Part shown: positions 17,314 to 28,359 of the stretch, one piece after another
Layout of the letters: each line of letters begins with the position of its first letter
How positions within the stretch are numbered: the first letter of the stretch is position 1
Notes under the pieces: generated by a model
The model's input: only the letters and a program-made list of their open reading frames with translations
Database searches by the model: none
What the model was told of the DNA's origin: nothing
Assembly: GCA_052435735.1 (NCBI GenBank)
Contig: JBQVNB010000009.1
Location: forward strand, 85,363 to 149,362
Reading direction: 5' to 3'
Length of the DNA stretch: 64,000 nucleotides
DNA from: Aliihoeflea sp052435735
GTDB taxonomy: Bacteria; Pseudomonadota; Alphaproteobacteria; Rhizobiales; Rhizobiaceae
Program-made: the position numbers and the translations under genes

Positions 17314-17682
17314 ATGGCCAAGACTTATTTCACCGAAGATCATGAATGGGTTCGCGTCGAGGGCGACATTGCGACCGTCGGGATCACCAATTACGCGCAG
17401 GAGCAACTCGGCGACCTCGTTTTCGTCGAACTGCCCGAAAAGGGCCGGACCATCGCCAAGGGCGACACGGTCGTCGTCGTCGAATCGGTGAAGGCGGCGT
17501 CCGATGTCTACGCGCCGCTCGCCGGCGAGGTGACGGAGGTCAATGACGGGCTCTTGGACAATCCCGGCCTCGTCAACTCGGCTGCCGAAAAGGATGGCTG
17601 GTTGTGGAAGATGAAACTCGCCGACAAGGCCGCGCTCGACGGCCTGATGGACCGCGCCGCCTATGACGCGACGACGGCCTGA
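17314..17682 (+). CDS. gcvH: Glycine cleavage system H protein
   Basis: 122 residues from the ATG at 17314 (MAKTYFTEDHEWVR); AAAGG nine bases ahead favours it over the ATG at 17305 that overlaps gcvT. The lipoyl carrier site is K60 in ESVKAASDVYAP. The protein shuttles the aminomethyl group between P, T and L proteins. The L subunit is not in this window. Confidence 0.95.
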   Translation: MAKTYFTEDHEWVRVEGDIATVGITNYAQEQLGDLVFVELPEKGRTIAKGDTVVVVESVKAASDVYAPLAGEVTEVNDGLLDNPGLVNSAAEKDGWLWKMKLADKAALDGLMDRAAYDATTA

Positions 17683-17695
17683 CGGAGAGCGACCG

Positions 17696-20482
17696 ATGAG
17701 CACCAGCTTTGCCAATCGCCATATCGGCCCCGGCCCCGCCGACCAGCGCGACATGCTGAAGACACTTGGCGTCACCTCCATCGACACGCTGATCAGTCAG
17801 GCCGTGCCGAATTCCATCCGGCTGGAGGCGCCGCTCGACCTGCCGGCGCCGGCCAGCGAGCAGGAAGCGCTCGCCGAGCTTTCCGGCATGATGGACAGGA
17901 ACGTCGTCGCCAGGAGCTTCATCGGCGCGGGCTACCACGGAACGCATGTGCCGCCGGTCATCCAGCGCAATCTGTTCGAGAACCCGGCCTGGTATACGGC
18001 CTATACGCCCTATCAGGCCGAGATCAGCCAGGGGCGACTGGAGATGTTGTTCCACTTCCAGACGCTGGTGACGGAACTGACCGGCCTGCCGGTTGCATCC
18101 TCCTCGCTGCTGGACGAGGCGACGGCGGTGGCCGAAGCCGTCGGCATCGCGTTCCGCCATCACCGCATGAAGCGCCTGAAAATCTCGATCGCCGGTGCGC
18201 TGCACCCGCAGACGCTCGACGTCGTCGAAACGCGCGCCGAACCGCTCGGCATGGCGATCGGCTGCGATCCGGTCGATGAGGATACGGCAGCGCTGATCGT
18301 GCCGTGGCCGGATACGAACGGCGTCTATGGCGACCAAAAGGACGAGATCGCCAAGGCCAAGAAATCGGGCGCGGTCGTGATCTTCGTCGCCGATCCGCTC
18401 GCGCTGGCGGTTACGCAGACGGCGGCATCGCTCGGCGCGGAAATCGCGGTCGGTTCGATGCAGCGCTTCGGCGTGCCGATGGGCAATGGCGGACCGCATG
18501 CGGCCTATTGCGCGGTCGAGGACCGCTTCACGCGGCTGATGCCGGGCCGTCTCGTCGGCCAGTCGGTCGATGCCGGCGGGCGCGTCGGCTATCGCCTCGC
18601 GCTCCAGACGCGCGAGCAGCACATCCGCCGTGACAAGGCGACGTCGAACATCTGCACGGCGCAAGCGCTGCTCGCCAACATGGCAGCCGCCTATGCGGTC
18701 TGGCATGGGCCGGAAGGCCTGCAGGAAATCGCGAACCGCATCCATGGCTTCGCGACGCGGCTTCATGCCGGGCTGAAGGCCAAGGGCGTCGAGGTCGCGG
18801 GCGATCGGTTCTTCGACACGGTGACCGTGACGACGAAGCACGCCGAGGCGATCGTCGAGAAGACGATGGAGCGGGGCCTGTGGCTGCGCGACTTCGAGGA
18901 CAGCCGGATCGGCATCAGCTTCGACGAAACGTCGACGGAGGCCGACCTCGCCGCCATCGCCGACCTCTTTGGCGTCAAGCTGCCGGAGGAGGCGCAGGCG
19001 CGGCTGCCGGGCAAGCGTTCCGGCTCGTTCATGAGCCAGCCGGTCTTCCATGAAAACCGCTCCGAGACCGAGATGATGCGCTTCCTGCGCCGCCTCGCCG
19101 ACAAGGATCTGGCGCTCGACCGGGCAATGATCCCGCTCGGCTCCTGCACGATGAAGCTCAATGCGGCGGCCGAAATGATGCCGGTGAGCTGGGCAGGTGT
19201 CGCCAACCTCCATCCCTTCGCGCCGGAGGGAAGTGCCGAGGGCTATAAGGCCATGTTCGACCAGCTCGAGGCGTGGCTGGCCGAGATCACGGGCTTCGAT
19301 GCCGTGTCGTTGCAGCCGAATGCCGGCAGCCAGGGCGAATATGCCGGTCTCCTTGCCATCCGCCGCTATCACCGGACGCGTGGCGACGAGAACCGCACCG
19401 TCTGCCTGATCCCCTCCTCCGCCCATGGCACCAACCCGGCCAGCGCCTCGATGGCGGGGATGGACATCGTCGTGGTCAAGTGCACGGACCATGGCGACGT
19501 CGACTTCGACGACCTTACGGCGAAGGCCGACCAGCATGCCGACAGGCTGGCGGCGCTGATGCTGACCTATCCCTCGACGCATGGCGTGTTCGAGGAAGGC
19601 GTGCGCGACATCTGCAAGATCGTCCACGACCATGGCGGCCAGGTCTATTTCGACGGCGCCAATCTGAACGCGATGGTTGGCCTTGCGCGGCCGGGCGATC
19701 TCGGTGCCGACGTCTGCCACATGAATTTGCACAAGACGTTCTGCATCCCCCATGGCGGCGGCGGGCCTGGCATCGGCCCGATCGGCGTCAAGGCGCATCT
19801 GGCGAAGTTCCTGCCGGGCCATGTCGCGGAGGGTTCGCGCCATGCCGTTGCGGCGGCCCCATTCGGCTCGGCCTCGATCCTGCCGATCACCTGGATGTAT
19901 ATCCGGATGATGGGCGCACCGGGCCTCAAGCGCGCGACGGAACTCGCGATCCTTTCGGCCAACTACATCGCCGAACGGCTGGAGCCGCATTTCCCGGTGC
20001 TCTATCGCGGCCGCAACGGACGCGTCGCGCATGAGTGCATCCTCGACACGCGGGTGCTGAAGGAAAGCGCCGGCGTTTCGGTCGAGGACATCGCCAAGCG
20101 CCTGATCGACTACGGCTTCCACGCGCCGACCATGTCGTGGCCCGTCGCGGGCACGCTGATGGTCGAGCCTACGGAGTCCGAGCCAAAGGCCGAAGTCGAC
20201 CGTTTCTGCGACGCGATGATCGCCATCGCGAAGGAAGCGGCGAAGGTGGCAGACGGCAAGTGGCCGAAGGACGACAATCCGCTCGTCAACGCCCCTCACC
20301 CGGCAATCGACGTGATGGCGGCCGACTGGGTGCACCCCTATTCGCGGATCGAGGCGGCGTTCCCGGCCGGCGACGCGAACATGGCGTCGAAATATTGGCC
20401 GCCCGTCTCGCGCATCGACAATGTAGCGGGCGACCGCAACCTCGTCTGCTCGTGTCCGCCCATGGAGGCTCTCGCCAGTTAA
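17696..20482 (+). CDS. gcvP: Glycine dehydrogenase (decarboxylating), P protein
   Basis: 928 residues, the fused single-chain form. PLP-dependent decarboxylation of glycine onto the lipoyl arm of GcvH. The PLP lysine is about K680 in NLHKTFCIPHGGGGPG. The N-terminal half begins FANRHIGP, a P-protein hallmark. GGAGAG precedes the start, 13 bases after gcvH. It ends in a TTAA shared with the stop of the convergent diguanylate cyclase gene. Confidence 0.96.
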   Translation: MSTSFANRHIGPGPADQRDMLKTLGVTSIDTLISQAVPNSIRLEAPLDLPAPASEQEALAELSGMMDRNVVARSFIGAGYHGTHVPPVIQRNLFENPAWYTAYTPYQAEISQGRLEMLFHFQTLVTELTGLPVASSSLLDEATAVAEAVGIAFRHHRMKRLKISIAGALHPQTLDVVETRAEPLGMAIGCDPVDEDTAALIVPWPDTNGVYGDQKDEIAKAKKSGAVVIFVADPLALAVTQTAASLGAEIAVGSMQRFGVPMGNGGPHAAYCAVEDRFTRLMPGRLVGQSVDAGGRVGYRLALQTREQHIRRDKATSNICTAQALLANMAAAYAVWHGPEGLQEIANRIHGFATRLHAGLKAKGVEVAGDRFFDTVTVTTKHAEAIVEKTMERGLWLRDFEDSRIGISFDETSTEADLAAIADLFGVKLPEEAQARLPGKRSGSFMSQPVFHENRSETEMMRFLRRLADKDLALDRAMIPLGSCTMKLNAAAEMMPVSWAGVANLHPFAPEGSAEGYKAMFDQLEAWLAEITGFDAVSLQPNAGSQGEYAGLLAIRRYHRTRGDENRTVCLIPSSAHGTNPASASMAGMDIVVVKCTDHGDVDFDDLTAKADQHADRLAALMLTYPSTHGVFEEGVRDICKIVHDHGGQVYFDGANLNAMVGLARPGDLGADVCHMNLHKTFCIPHGGGGPGIGPIGVKAHLAKFLPGHVAEGSRHAVAAAPFGSASILPITWMYIRMMGAPGLKRATELAILSANYIAERLEPHFPVLYRGRNGRVAHECILDTRVLKESAGVSVEDIAKRLIDYGFHAPTMSWPVAGTLMVEPTESEPKAEVDRFCDAMIAIAKEAAKVADGKWPKDDNPLVNAPHPAIDVMAADWVHPYSRIEAAFPAGDANMASKYWPPVSRIDNVAGDRNLVCSCPPMEALAS

Positions 20483-21624
20483 CTGGCGAGCCGCGCGATC
20501 TCGATGCGGTTGCGGCCGGAGTTCTTGGCCGCATACAGCGCCTCGTCGGCGCGCGCGATGAGCGCGTCGACGCCCGGCCGCGTCTCGTCGCCGAAGACGA
20601 TGCCGGCGCTGGCCGTGCAGCGAAAGGCGCGGCCCTTTGCCTCGAAGGTCTCGGCCGCGAACATGGCGCAGATGCGGCGCACGGTGGCCGCCGCCTGGTC
20701 GTTCGTCACGCGCGGCATGACGAGCGCGAACTCCTCGCCGCCAAGGCGCGCGGCGATGTCGCGCCCGCGCTTGCCCTGGTCGAGAATGCGGGCGAAGTCG
20801 CAGAGCACTGCGTCGCCCGCGGCATGGCCATGCGTGTCGTTGACGCTCTTGAAGTGATCGAGGTCGAAGATCGCGACGGCTGCGAAGGGCCCGTAGGTCT
20901 GGCCGCTGGTCATTTGTGACAGGCCCCGGCGATTGAGGAGGCCGGTCAGCGCGTCGGTGATCGCCTCGGCCTTGTGCAATTGTGCAAGGCGCGTCTGGTC
21001 GAGCGCGATGGAGAGCGCGCCGCCGCCGGTCATGGCGAGGATGGCGACGACGATGTTGATGCGCTCGGCCCAGTTTTCCGGCACACCGCCAAGCGTCCAT
21101 TGCTGGCCGACGATCAACACGAGCCCGCAGGCCGCGAAGGACAGCGCAGCCAGATGATAGAGGCCAGCCATCAGCATCAGCGCCGTCGGCGCTTCGCGGC
21201 GATGGCTGAAATAGACATGCCCGGACATGGACAGGAGGATGGCGGCTGCGAGGTTTTGAACGATGAAGGCGATGCCGTCATAGCCGAGCGCGAGCGGCGG
21301 GAGGGCGAGGCCGAGCGAGATCAGCGAGGTGACCGCGACGCGGTTGAGCGAGGGGTTCTGCTGAACGAACTGGTGCGCCGCGCCGTGGATGATCGACAGG
21401 CCCAGCGGCAGCAGCGCCACGACGAAGGCGCCTATGACCGGATGCGGGTTCTCGGCATAGATCGTGTAGGCGAGGACATGGGCGACGAGCGTCAGGACGC
21501 CGAGCGACCAGGTGAGCTTGAAGGAATCGCGTTTTGCGGTGAACCAGAACCCCATCATGGTCGCGGCGAGGCAGATGCCGGAAATCGCCGTCGCGAGCAG
21601 AAGTGATGCGTAATTGACCGTCAC
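20479..21624 (-). CDS. Membrane diguanylate cyclase
   Basis: 381 residues. Six or seven hydrophobic helices (about 1-205) are followed by a GGDEF domain. The active site is GGEEF in RLGGEEFALVMP and the inhibitory I-site RGRD lies five residues before it, so feedback-controlled c-di-GMP synthesis is predicted. FDLDHFKSVNDTHGHAAGD is the metal/GTP-binding stretch. No known sensor domain is recognised in the membrane part. Its start is 178 bases from the divergent LuxR-type gene. Confidence 0.9.
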   Translation of the reverse strand: MTVNYASLLLATAISGICLAATMMGFWFTAKRDSFKLTWSLGVLTLVAHVLAYTIYAENPHPVIGAFVVALLPLGLSIIHGAAHQFVQQNPSLNRVAVTSLISLGLALPPLALGYDGIAFIVQNLAAAILLSMSGHVYFSHRREAPTALMLMAGLYHLAALSFAACGLVLIVGQQWTLGGVPENWAERINIVVAILAMTGGGALSIALDQTRLAQLHKAEAITDALTGLLNRRGLSQMTSGQTYGPFAAVAIFDLDHFKSVNDTHGHAAGDAVLCDFARILDQGKRGRDIAARLGGEEFALVMPRVTNDQAAATVRRICAMFAAETFEAKGRAFRCTASAGIVFGDETRPGVDALIARADEALYAAKNSGRNRIEIARLAS

Positions 21625-21666
21625 TTCTCTACCCCTCGCCAGCTATATTTGCCGATGCTTTAACTG

Positions 21667-21697
21667 TGAAACGTTCTCATTGAATTACTTCGTTTCA
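21667..21697. promoter_or_regulatory. Dyad in the divergent DGC/LuxR-type promoter region
   Basis: TGAAACG at 21667-21673 and its exact inverse CGTTTCA at 21691-21697, 17 bases apart. The flanks extend the symmetry with AACT on the left and AGTT on the right. It lies between two divergent gene starts and could be an operator. No known regulator site is matched. Confidence 0.35.
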
Positions 21698-21801
21698 AAA
21701 GTTTGCACGGTTCCCCCGAGACGGCCGACGCGCGCCTCGGAGCCATGGACTTGCGTCAAACTGATTTAGCCCTCAAAATTCCGTGAACGGCGGGGATTGC
21801 G

Positions 21802-22902
21802 ATGTCATCTCCTCAAACCGAAGCGGTCGTCGACGAAATCTATGCTTGTCTGGTTGGACGGACGAGCTGGGAGCGTTTTGTCGGCAATCTCGCGGCTCGC
21901 GTTCCCGGCGGCAAGGCGAGCCTGTTCTGCTACAATCCGAGCGAGAAAAAGGGTACATTCAATCTCGCCTCGCCAATGGACGAGGCGGATGCGATCAGTT
22001 TTCGCGACTACTACGTCCATGTGAACCCGCTGATACCGCCGGCTCTCGAGCGGCCGGTCGATCTCGGCACCGTTGCGGACACCTTGTGCGCGCGGGACGT
22101 TTTCCTGAGGAGCGAGTTCTACAACGACTATTTGCGCCCGCAGGGCATCGAGTCGGCCATGGGCGTCACCGCAGTCCGCGACCCGTCCTGCTTCTTCTTC
22201 CTGATCGGTTTCACCGGGCAAGCCGACGGAAATGCGAACGAACCGTTTGCCCGGATGTTCGGCGAAACATCTCCTCATCTTCGGCGCGCGTTCTCCTTCT
22301 ACAGGCGATCGGTCACGCGCGAGGCGATCGGGCCGATCGGCCATTCGATCCTCGATGCCTTCAACGCCGGAGCAGTCGTCGTCGACGAGGAGCGCATGAT
22401 CAGGTCCGCCTCGCCTTCGGCGCGCGAAATGATGACGCACGGGGTGGGCATCCGGTCGCATGGTCGCGGCGTGCGCATGGCTTTGCCCCGCGCCAACGAT
22501 GCGCTTCGCCTGATGTGCAAGCGGGACTACACGGGTCCGAAGACATTGGCCTTCACCTCGCGGACGGAGCGCGTGACGCTTGTGTCGATCCGTAAGGACC
22601 CCCTTCCCGCCTATTTCGAGGGCCCGACCATCCTCATCCTCATCGAACCGCTGGCGCGGGAACTGCAAGCCAGCGACATCGAAGATGTCGGCAGGCTGTT
22701 TCAGTTGTCGGCCGCGGAGCAGCGGGTGGTGCTCGGCCTAGTCGAGGGTCTTTCGGCCCGGATGATCGCGGATCGACATGGAATCTCGGTCGAAACCGTA
22801 CGAACGCAGATCAAGCACATCTATGCAAAGACGGAATCCAGCTCGCGCGTGGACCTGATCCGCACGCTTCAGGGTCTCGCCGTCCATGGCCCGCCCGGCT
22901 GA
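21802..22902 (+). CDS. LuxR-type transcriptional regulator
   Basis: 366 residues. The C-terminal about 65 residues form a LuxR HTH: LSAAEQRVVLGLVEGLSARMI, HGISVETVRTQIKHIYAKT. The N-terminal 290 residues are not a recognisable acyl-homoserine-lactone or receiver domain; they contain a PAS-like stretch (AVVVDEERMIRSAS) just before a linker. Signal and targets unknown. The neighbouring dyad could be its own operator, but that is only inference. Confidence 0.85.
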   Translation: MSSPQTEAVVDEIYACLVGRTSWERFVGNLAARVPGGKASLFCYNPSEKKGTFNLASPMDEADAISFRDYYVHVNPLIPPALERPVDLGTVADTLCARDVFLRSEFYNDYLRPQGIESAMGVTAVRDPSCFFFLIGFTGQADGNANEPFARMFGETSPHLRRAFSFYRRSVTREAIGPIGHSILDAFNAGAVVVDEERMIRSASPSAREMMTHGVGIRSHGRGVRMALPRANDALRLMCKRDYTGPKTLAFTSRTERVTLVSIRKDPLPAYFEGPTILILIEPLARELQASDIEDVGRLFQLSAAEQRVVLGLVEGLSARMIADRHGISVETVRTQIKHIYAKTESSSRVDLIRTLQGLAVHGPPG

Positions 22903-23041
22903 CCGGCACTCTTGCCTGTGGACGAATCGGGAACGCGCCTCTTCATTTTTGCCGCGATCTCCTGCATTAGAAGGCCCCCGGCTATGATGACAGCCCTGCG
23001 AGCACGCTCGATCTGATTCGCGAACGGACCAACCTGCCGCC

Positions 23042-25098
<2,057 letters not shown>

Positions 25099-25102
<4 letters not shown>

Positions 25103-25167
25103 AGCATTTGCAGCCAGACGGACTCTTCTGGCGTCGCACAAATGCGGATGGGAAAGACAGCTAGAGC
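25099..25167. repeat. Palindromic intergenic repeat after parE
   Basis: Inverted arms GCATTTG (25104-25110) / CAAATGC (25139-25145) and, nested inside, GCCAGA (25113-25118) / TCTGGC (25127-25132). CTAGAGC occurs at both ends (25099-25105 and 25161-25167). It begins at the parE stop. The AGAGCATTT-type palindrome resembles dispersed intergenic repeats of rhizobial genomes; it may also act as a 3' stabilising hairpin. Confidence 0.45.
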
Positions 25168-25201
25168 GGCATACTTGGCATTCGTCACAATGCCCGCCGG
25201 T

Positions 25202-26323
25202 CTAAGCGGCGATCCGTACCGTTTCAGTCGCGGCCGCGCGCGTCGCGTCGGCCTGGACCTGGCGCAGCAGGCTGACGACCGGGCCGGCCTGCGAAGAATT
25301 TTCTTTGCCCATCGCATCGATCATTGCCTGGCTCGCCTCGCGGACGCCGGCGATCCGTTCGCCGCGCGCGACCGAGCGCCAGACATGGATGGCACCGACG
25401 AGCGGCTGGTGGATCGACGCTGCAAATCCAGCCTTGTCGAAAAGGGCCGTGATGGCGAGGTCGCGGCCCGAGACGAGGATCGTGCGTACGCGCTCCTGCG
25501 GAACGGTCGAGAGATGCGCGACGAGATGAACGAAGAACTCCATCTTGCCGAGCGCCATGCAGCGCAGGACGAAAGCGGTGGTGAGATGCCCCGTCTCGCG
25601 CAGGCGTGCGACGAGTTCGGACAGCTCCGCAGTTCGCGCGCCTTCGACGAGAGAGACGGTCGAACGGGCACAGGCATCGCGCGTGACCCGCGCCGCGCGC
25701 TCCGAACCGATCGTCGCCTTGACGAAGGCCGATTGGCTGAGGACATCACCGATGCTGGCGAGGAGCCTGTGGCGGCAATCGACGGGCAGCCGCGCCTGAC
25801 GGATCAGAATCTCGCGCAGTTCGGCATCGCAGCCGAAGCGTTCGACCATCTGACGGAAGGCCGAGGGCAGGATTTCGGCGTCGTCGTTGCGGGCGAGTTC
25901 GATGACGGCATCGCGCGGTCCGAAGGCCGAAAGCGTTGCGGTGACACCGGGAGTGAGCCCTGCCCGCCGTGCGATCACGGTCTGTCCGCGCGCGTCTAGC
26001 GTGGCGACGAGTTCGACGAGGTCGCCCTCGGTCAAGAGCGGCGAGCGCAGAAGGATCGGTGCTGCGACGGAAGGCTGGTCCTTGGCAAGGTGGAGAACGA
26101 TGTGAAGCGGCGCGCGGCGGTTGCCGGCAAGCGCCAAGGCGATGGCGGCGCGCACGTTCGGCGATGGGTCGTCGGCGAGGAGCGTCAGCGCGGAGATGGC
26201 GGCATGGCGGTCGTCGCGCGGGGTCTCGGCGGCAAGAGCGGCGTTGGCGAGATATGCGGCGGCGGCGGCGCGTTCGGATGCGCGCGTCGAGCGTAGATAT
26301 GTTTCTGCGATTGCCGTCGTCAC
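25202..26323 (-). CDS. DUF2336 domain protein
   Basis: 373 residues from a GTG chosen because AAGGGGG lies just ahead; a TTG six codons upstream would give 379. All-helical, with HEAT-like repeats in the first 130 residues (ALTLLADDPSPNVRAAIALALA). The rest matches the DUF2336 family, which is common in alphaproteobacteria and has no assigned function. A single gene facing parE. Confidence 0.8.
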   Translation of the reverse strand: MTTAIAETYLRSTRASERAAAAAYLANAALAAETPRDDRHAAISALTLLADDPSPNVRAAIALALAGNRRAPLHIVLHLAKDQPSVAAPILLRSPLLTEGDLVELVATLDARGQTVIARRAGLTPGVTATLSAFGPRDAVIELARNDDAEILPSAFRQMVERFGCDAELREILIRQARLPVDCRHRLLASIGDVLSQSAFVKATIGSERAARVTRDACARSTVSLVEGARTAELSELVARLRETGHLTTAFVLRCMALGKMEFFVHLVAHLSTVPQERVRTILVSGRDLAITALFDKAGFAASIHQPLVGAIHVWRSVARGERIAGVREASQAMIDAMGKENSSQAGPVVSLLRQVQADATRAAATETVRIAA

Positions 26324-26429
26324 GCCCGCCCCCCTTCGCAAACTATGCGTGGACGCTAGCTCGAATTGGTTTACGAACGGTTCACCATGTTCTTTAACGC
26401 GTCACGTTCGCGATCAGGAGGAGCCTTTC

Positions 26430-26882
26430 ATGGCAGGACTTTACCTCGAGGAATTCGTGCCGGGACACGTCATCCGGCATACGCTGACCAAGTCGGTCAC
26501 CGAGAGCGACAACATGCTGTTCTCGGTCATGACGCTGAACCCGCAGCCGCTCCATATCGATTTCGATTTCGCGGCGAAGAGCGAGTGGGGCAAGCCGCTC
26601 GTCAACTCGCTGTTCACGCTGGGCCTGATGATCGGCATTTCGGTGCATGACACCACGCTCGGCACCACGATCGGAAATCTCGGCATGACCGACACGGTGT
26701 TTCCGCATCCGCTCTTCCACGGCGACACGGTGCGCGTGGAGACCGAGGTGAAGAGCGTGCGGCCGTCGAAGTCGAAGGCCGATCGCGGCATCGTCGAATT
26801 CGAGCATCGCGCCTATAACCAGAACGACGTGCTGGTGGCGAAATGCACGCGCCAGGCCATGATGCTGAGGAAGCCCGCCTGA
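26430..26882 (+). CDS. MaoC-like hydratase paired with a CitE-like lyase
   Basis: 150 residues, single hot-dog domain. The hydratase signature is seen as TLNPQPLHIDFDFAA; in classical enzymes (DxNPxHxD) the first residue is the catalytic aspartate, here asparagine, while the histidine is kept. GAGGAGcc precedes the start. The stop overlaps the next gene in TGATG. With a CoA-ester lyase downstream, it likely hydrates a short unsaturated CoA ester of C5 type (mesaconyl- or itaconyl-CoA), by analogy with MaoC/CitE pairs in other bacteria. That is inference. Confidence 0.8.
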   Translation: MAGLYLEEFVPGHVIRHTLTKSVTESDNMLFSVMTLNPQPLHIDFDFAAKSEWGKPLVNSLFTLGLMIGISVHDTTLGTTIGNLGMTDTVFPHPLFHGDTVRVETEVKSVRPSKSKADRGIVEFEHRAYNQNDVLVAKCTRQAMMLRKPA

Positions 26883-27754
26883 TGCGCTCGCTGCTGTTCG
26901 TTCCCGGCGATTCGGAGCGCAAGCTCGACAAGGGCCTTAACTCCGGCGCCGACGCGCTGATCCTCGATCTGGAGGATTCGGTGTCCGCGGCGAACAAGCC
27001 GGCGGCACGCGAACTCTCGCGCGACTTCGTCGCAAACCGGCGGCCGGGCGGACCTATGCTCGTCGTGCGCGTCAACGATTTGACGACGGGCCTCACCGAC
27101 GACGACCTCGCCGCCGTGATGGCTGCGCGGCCCGATGCGATCATGCTGCCGAAATGCTGCGGATATGCCGATCTGGAGCATCTATCGGCCAAGCTGCGCG
27201 TCCACGAAGCCGACCACGGGATCGAGGACGGGACAACGCGGATCATCCCCATCATCACCGAGACGGGCGCCAGCGTGCTCGCCGGTTCGACCTACCGCGC
27301 CCATGTCCGGCTCGGCGCGCTGACCTGGGGCGCGGAGGATCTTTCGGCCGATATCGGCGCCAGCGCGACGCGGGACGAGACGGGCGTCTACACCGACGTC
27401 TTCAAACTGGCGCGGGCGGTGACGCTGCTGGCTGCGAGCGCAGCGCAGGCGGCCGCCATCGACACGGTGTTCCCGAACTTCCGCGACGAGGATGCCTTTC
27501 GCAAGGACTGCGTCGCCGGCATCCGCGACGGGTTCACGGGGCGGATGGCGATTCATCCGGCGCAGGTGCCGATCATCAACGAGGTCTTCACGCCGTCGGC
27601 CGACGCGGTCGCCCATGCGCGCGCGGTGATCGATGCGTTTGAAGCGGCGGGCAACCCCGGCGTCGTCGGCATCGATGGCGCAATGTACGACCGTCCCCAC
27701 CTGCGGCGCGCCGAACGCCTGATCGCGCGCGCGCAGGCTGCCGGGACCGCCTAG
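26882..27754 (+). CDS. CitE-like CoA-ester lyase (HpcH/HpaI aldolase family)
   Basis: 290 residues. Family hallmarks: MRSLLFVPGDSERKLDKGL, the Mg-binding acid in LILDLEDSV, LGALTWGAEDLSADIG and the C-terminal GRMAIHPAQVPIINEVF. Such stand-alone CitE-like enzymes cleave malyl-, beta-methylmalyl- or citramalyl-CoA; there are no citrate lyase alpha/gamma subunits nearby, so true citrate lyase is unlikely. Coupled to the MaoC gene by one base. It shares CTAG with the stop of the convergent flavin reductase gene. Confidence 0.88.
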   Translation: MRSLLFVPGDSERKLDKGLNSGADALILDLEDSVSAANKPAARELSRDFVANRRPGGPMLVVRVNDLTTGLTDDDLAAVMAARPDAIMLPKCCGYADLEHLSAKLRVHEADHGIEDGTTRIIPIITETGASVLAGSTYRAHVRLGALTWGAEDLSADIGASATRDETGVYTDVFKLARAVTLLAASAAQAAAIDTVFPNFRDEDAFRKDCVAGIRDGFTGRMAIHPAQVPIINEVFTPSADAVAHARAVIDAFEAAGNPGVVGIDGAMYDRPHLRRAERLIARAQAAGTA

Positions 27755-28359
27755 TCGGCGTTCCAGCGGGGGCGGCGCATGGCGAAGGTTTCGGTGACAG
27801 ACGTATAGTCCATGTAGCCGAGGCGGGCAAGATTGCCCGCCTTGACGACGTCGAATAGGCCGTTCGTCAGGACACCGTCGTCGATATAGACGCCGATGAC
27901 TTCGCCGATGACGACGGTTGCAGCGGACGGCTTGCCGTTCAGACCGACCGGCTGGAAAGTCTCGGTGACCCTGCATTCGAGCGCGGCATGGGCATGCGCG
28001 ACGCGCGGGGGTGCGACCAGCCTCGACGGTGCGGTTTCGAGCCTGGCGTAGTCGAACTCGCTCGTGCCGTACGGCGCGTCGACGGCGCTGGCGTTCATCG
28101 CCTCGGCAAGATCGCGGCTGGCAAGGTTGATGACGAACTCGCCCGTTGCCCGCGAGTTCACGACGCTGTCCTTCTCGCCTTCCGACGAGAACATGACGAG
28201 AAAGGGCGTGGTCGTCAGTGCGTTGAAGAAGGAGTAAGGCGCGAGGTTCAGCGCGCCCTCTCCGGACAGAGTTGAAACCCAGCCGATCGGGCGCGGCGAG
28301 ACGATCGCCTTCGACGGATCGTGCGGCAGGCCGTGGCCGTTCTTCGGTTCGTAGAACAT
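27751..28359 (-). CDS. Flavin reductase-like domain protein
   Basis: 202 residues with the FMN-binding split-barrel pattern of the flavin reductase family: AIVSPRPIGWVSTL, NLAPYSFFNALTTTPFLVMFSS and KDSVVNSRATGEFVINLA. It probably binds FMN and uses NAD(P)H, possibly as the reductase of a two-component system. The start overlaps the nitroreductase stop by one base, so the pair is one unit. Confidence 0.88.
   Translation of the reverse strand: MFYEPKNGHGLPHDPSKAIVSPRPIGWVSTLSGEGALNLAPYSFFNALTTTPFLVMFSSEGEKDSVVNSRATGEFVINLASRDLAEAMNASAVDAPYGTSEFDYARLETAPSRLVAPPRVAHAHAALECRVTETFQPVGLNGKPSAATVVIGEVIGVYIDDGVLTNGLFDVVKAGNLARLGYMDYTSVTETFAMRRPRWNAD

Noticed and set aside
17573..21100. 1175-residue open frame on the minus strand
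   Set aside because: Antisense to gcvP and out of frame with the diguanylate cyclase; composition is Arg/Asp/Gly-rich noise with no domain.
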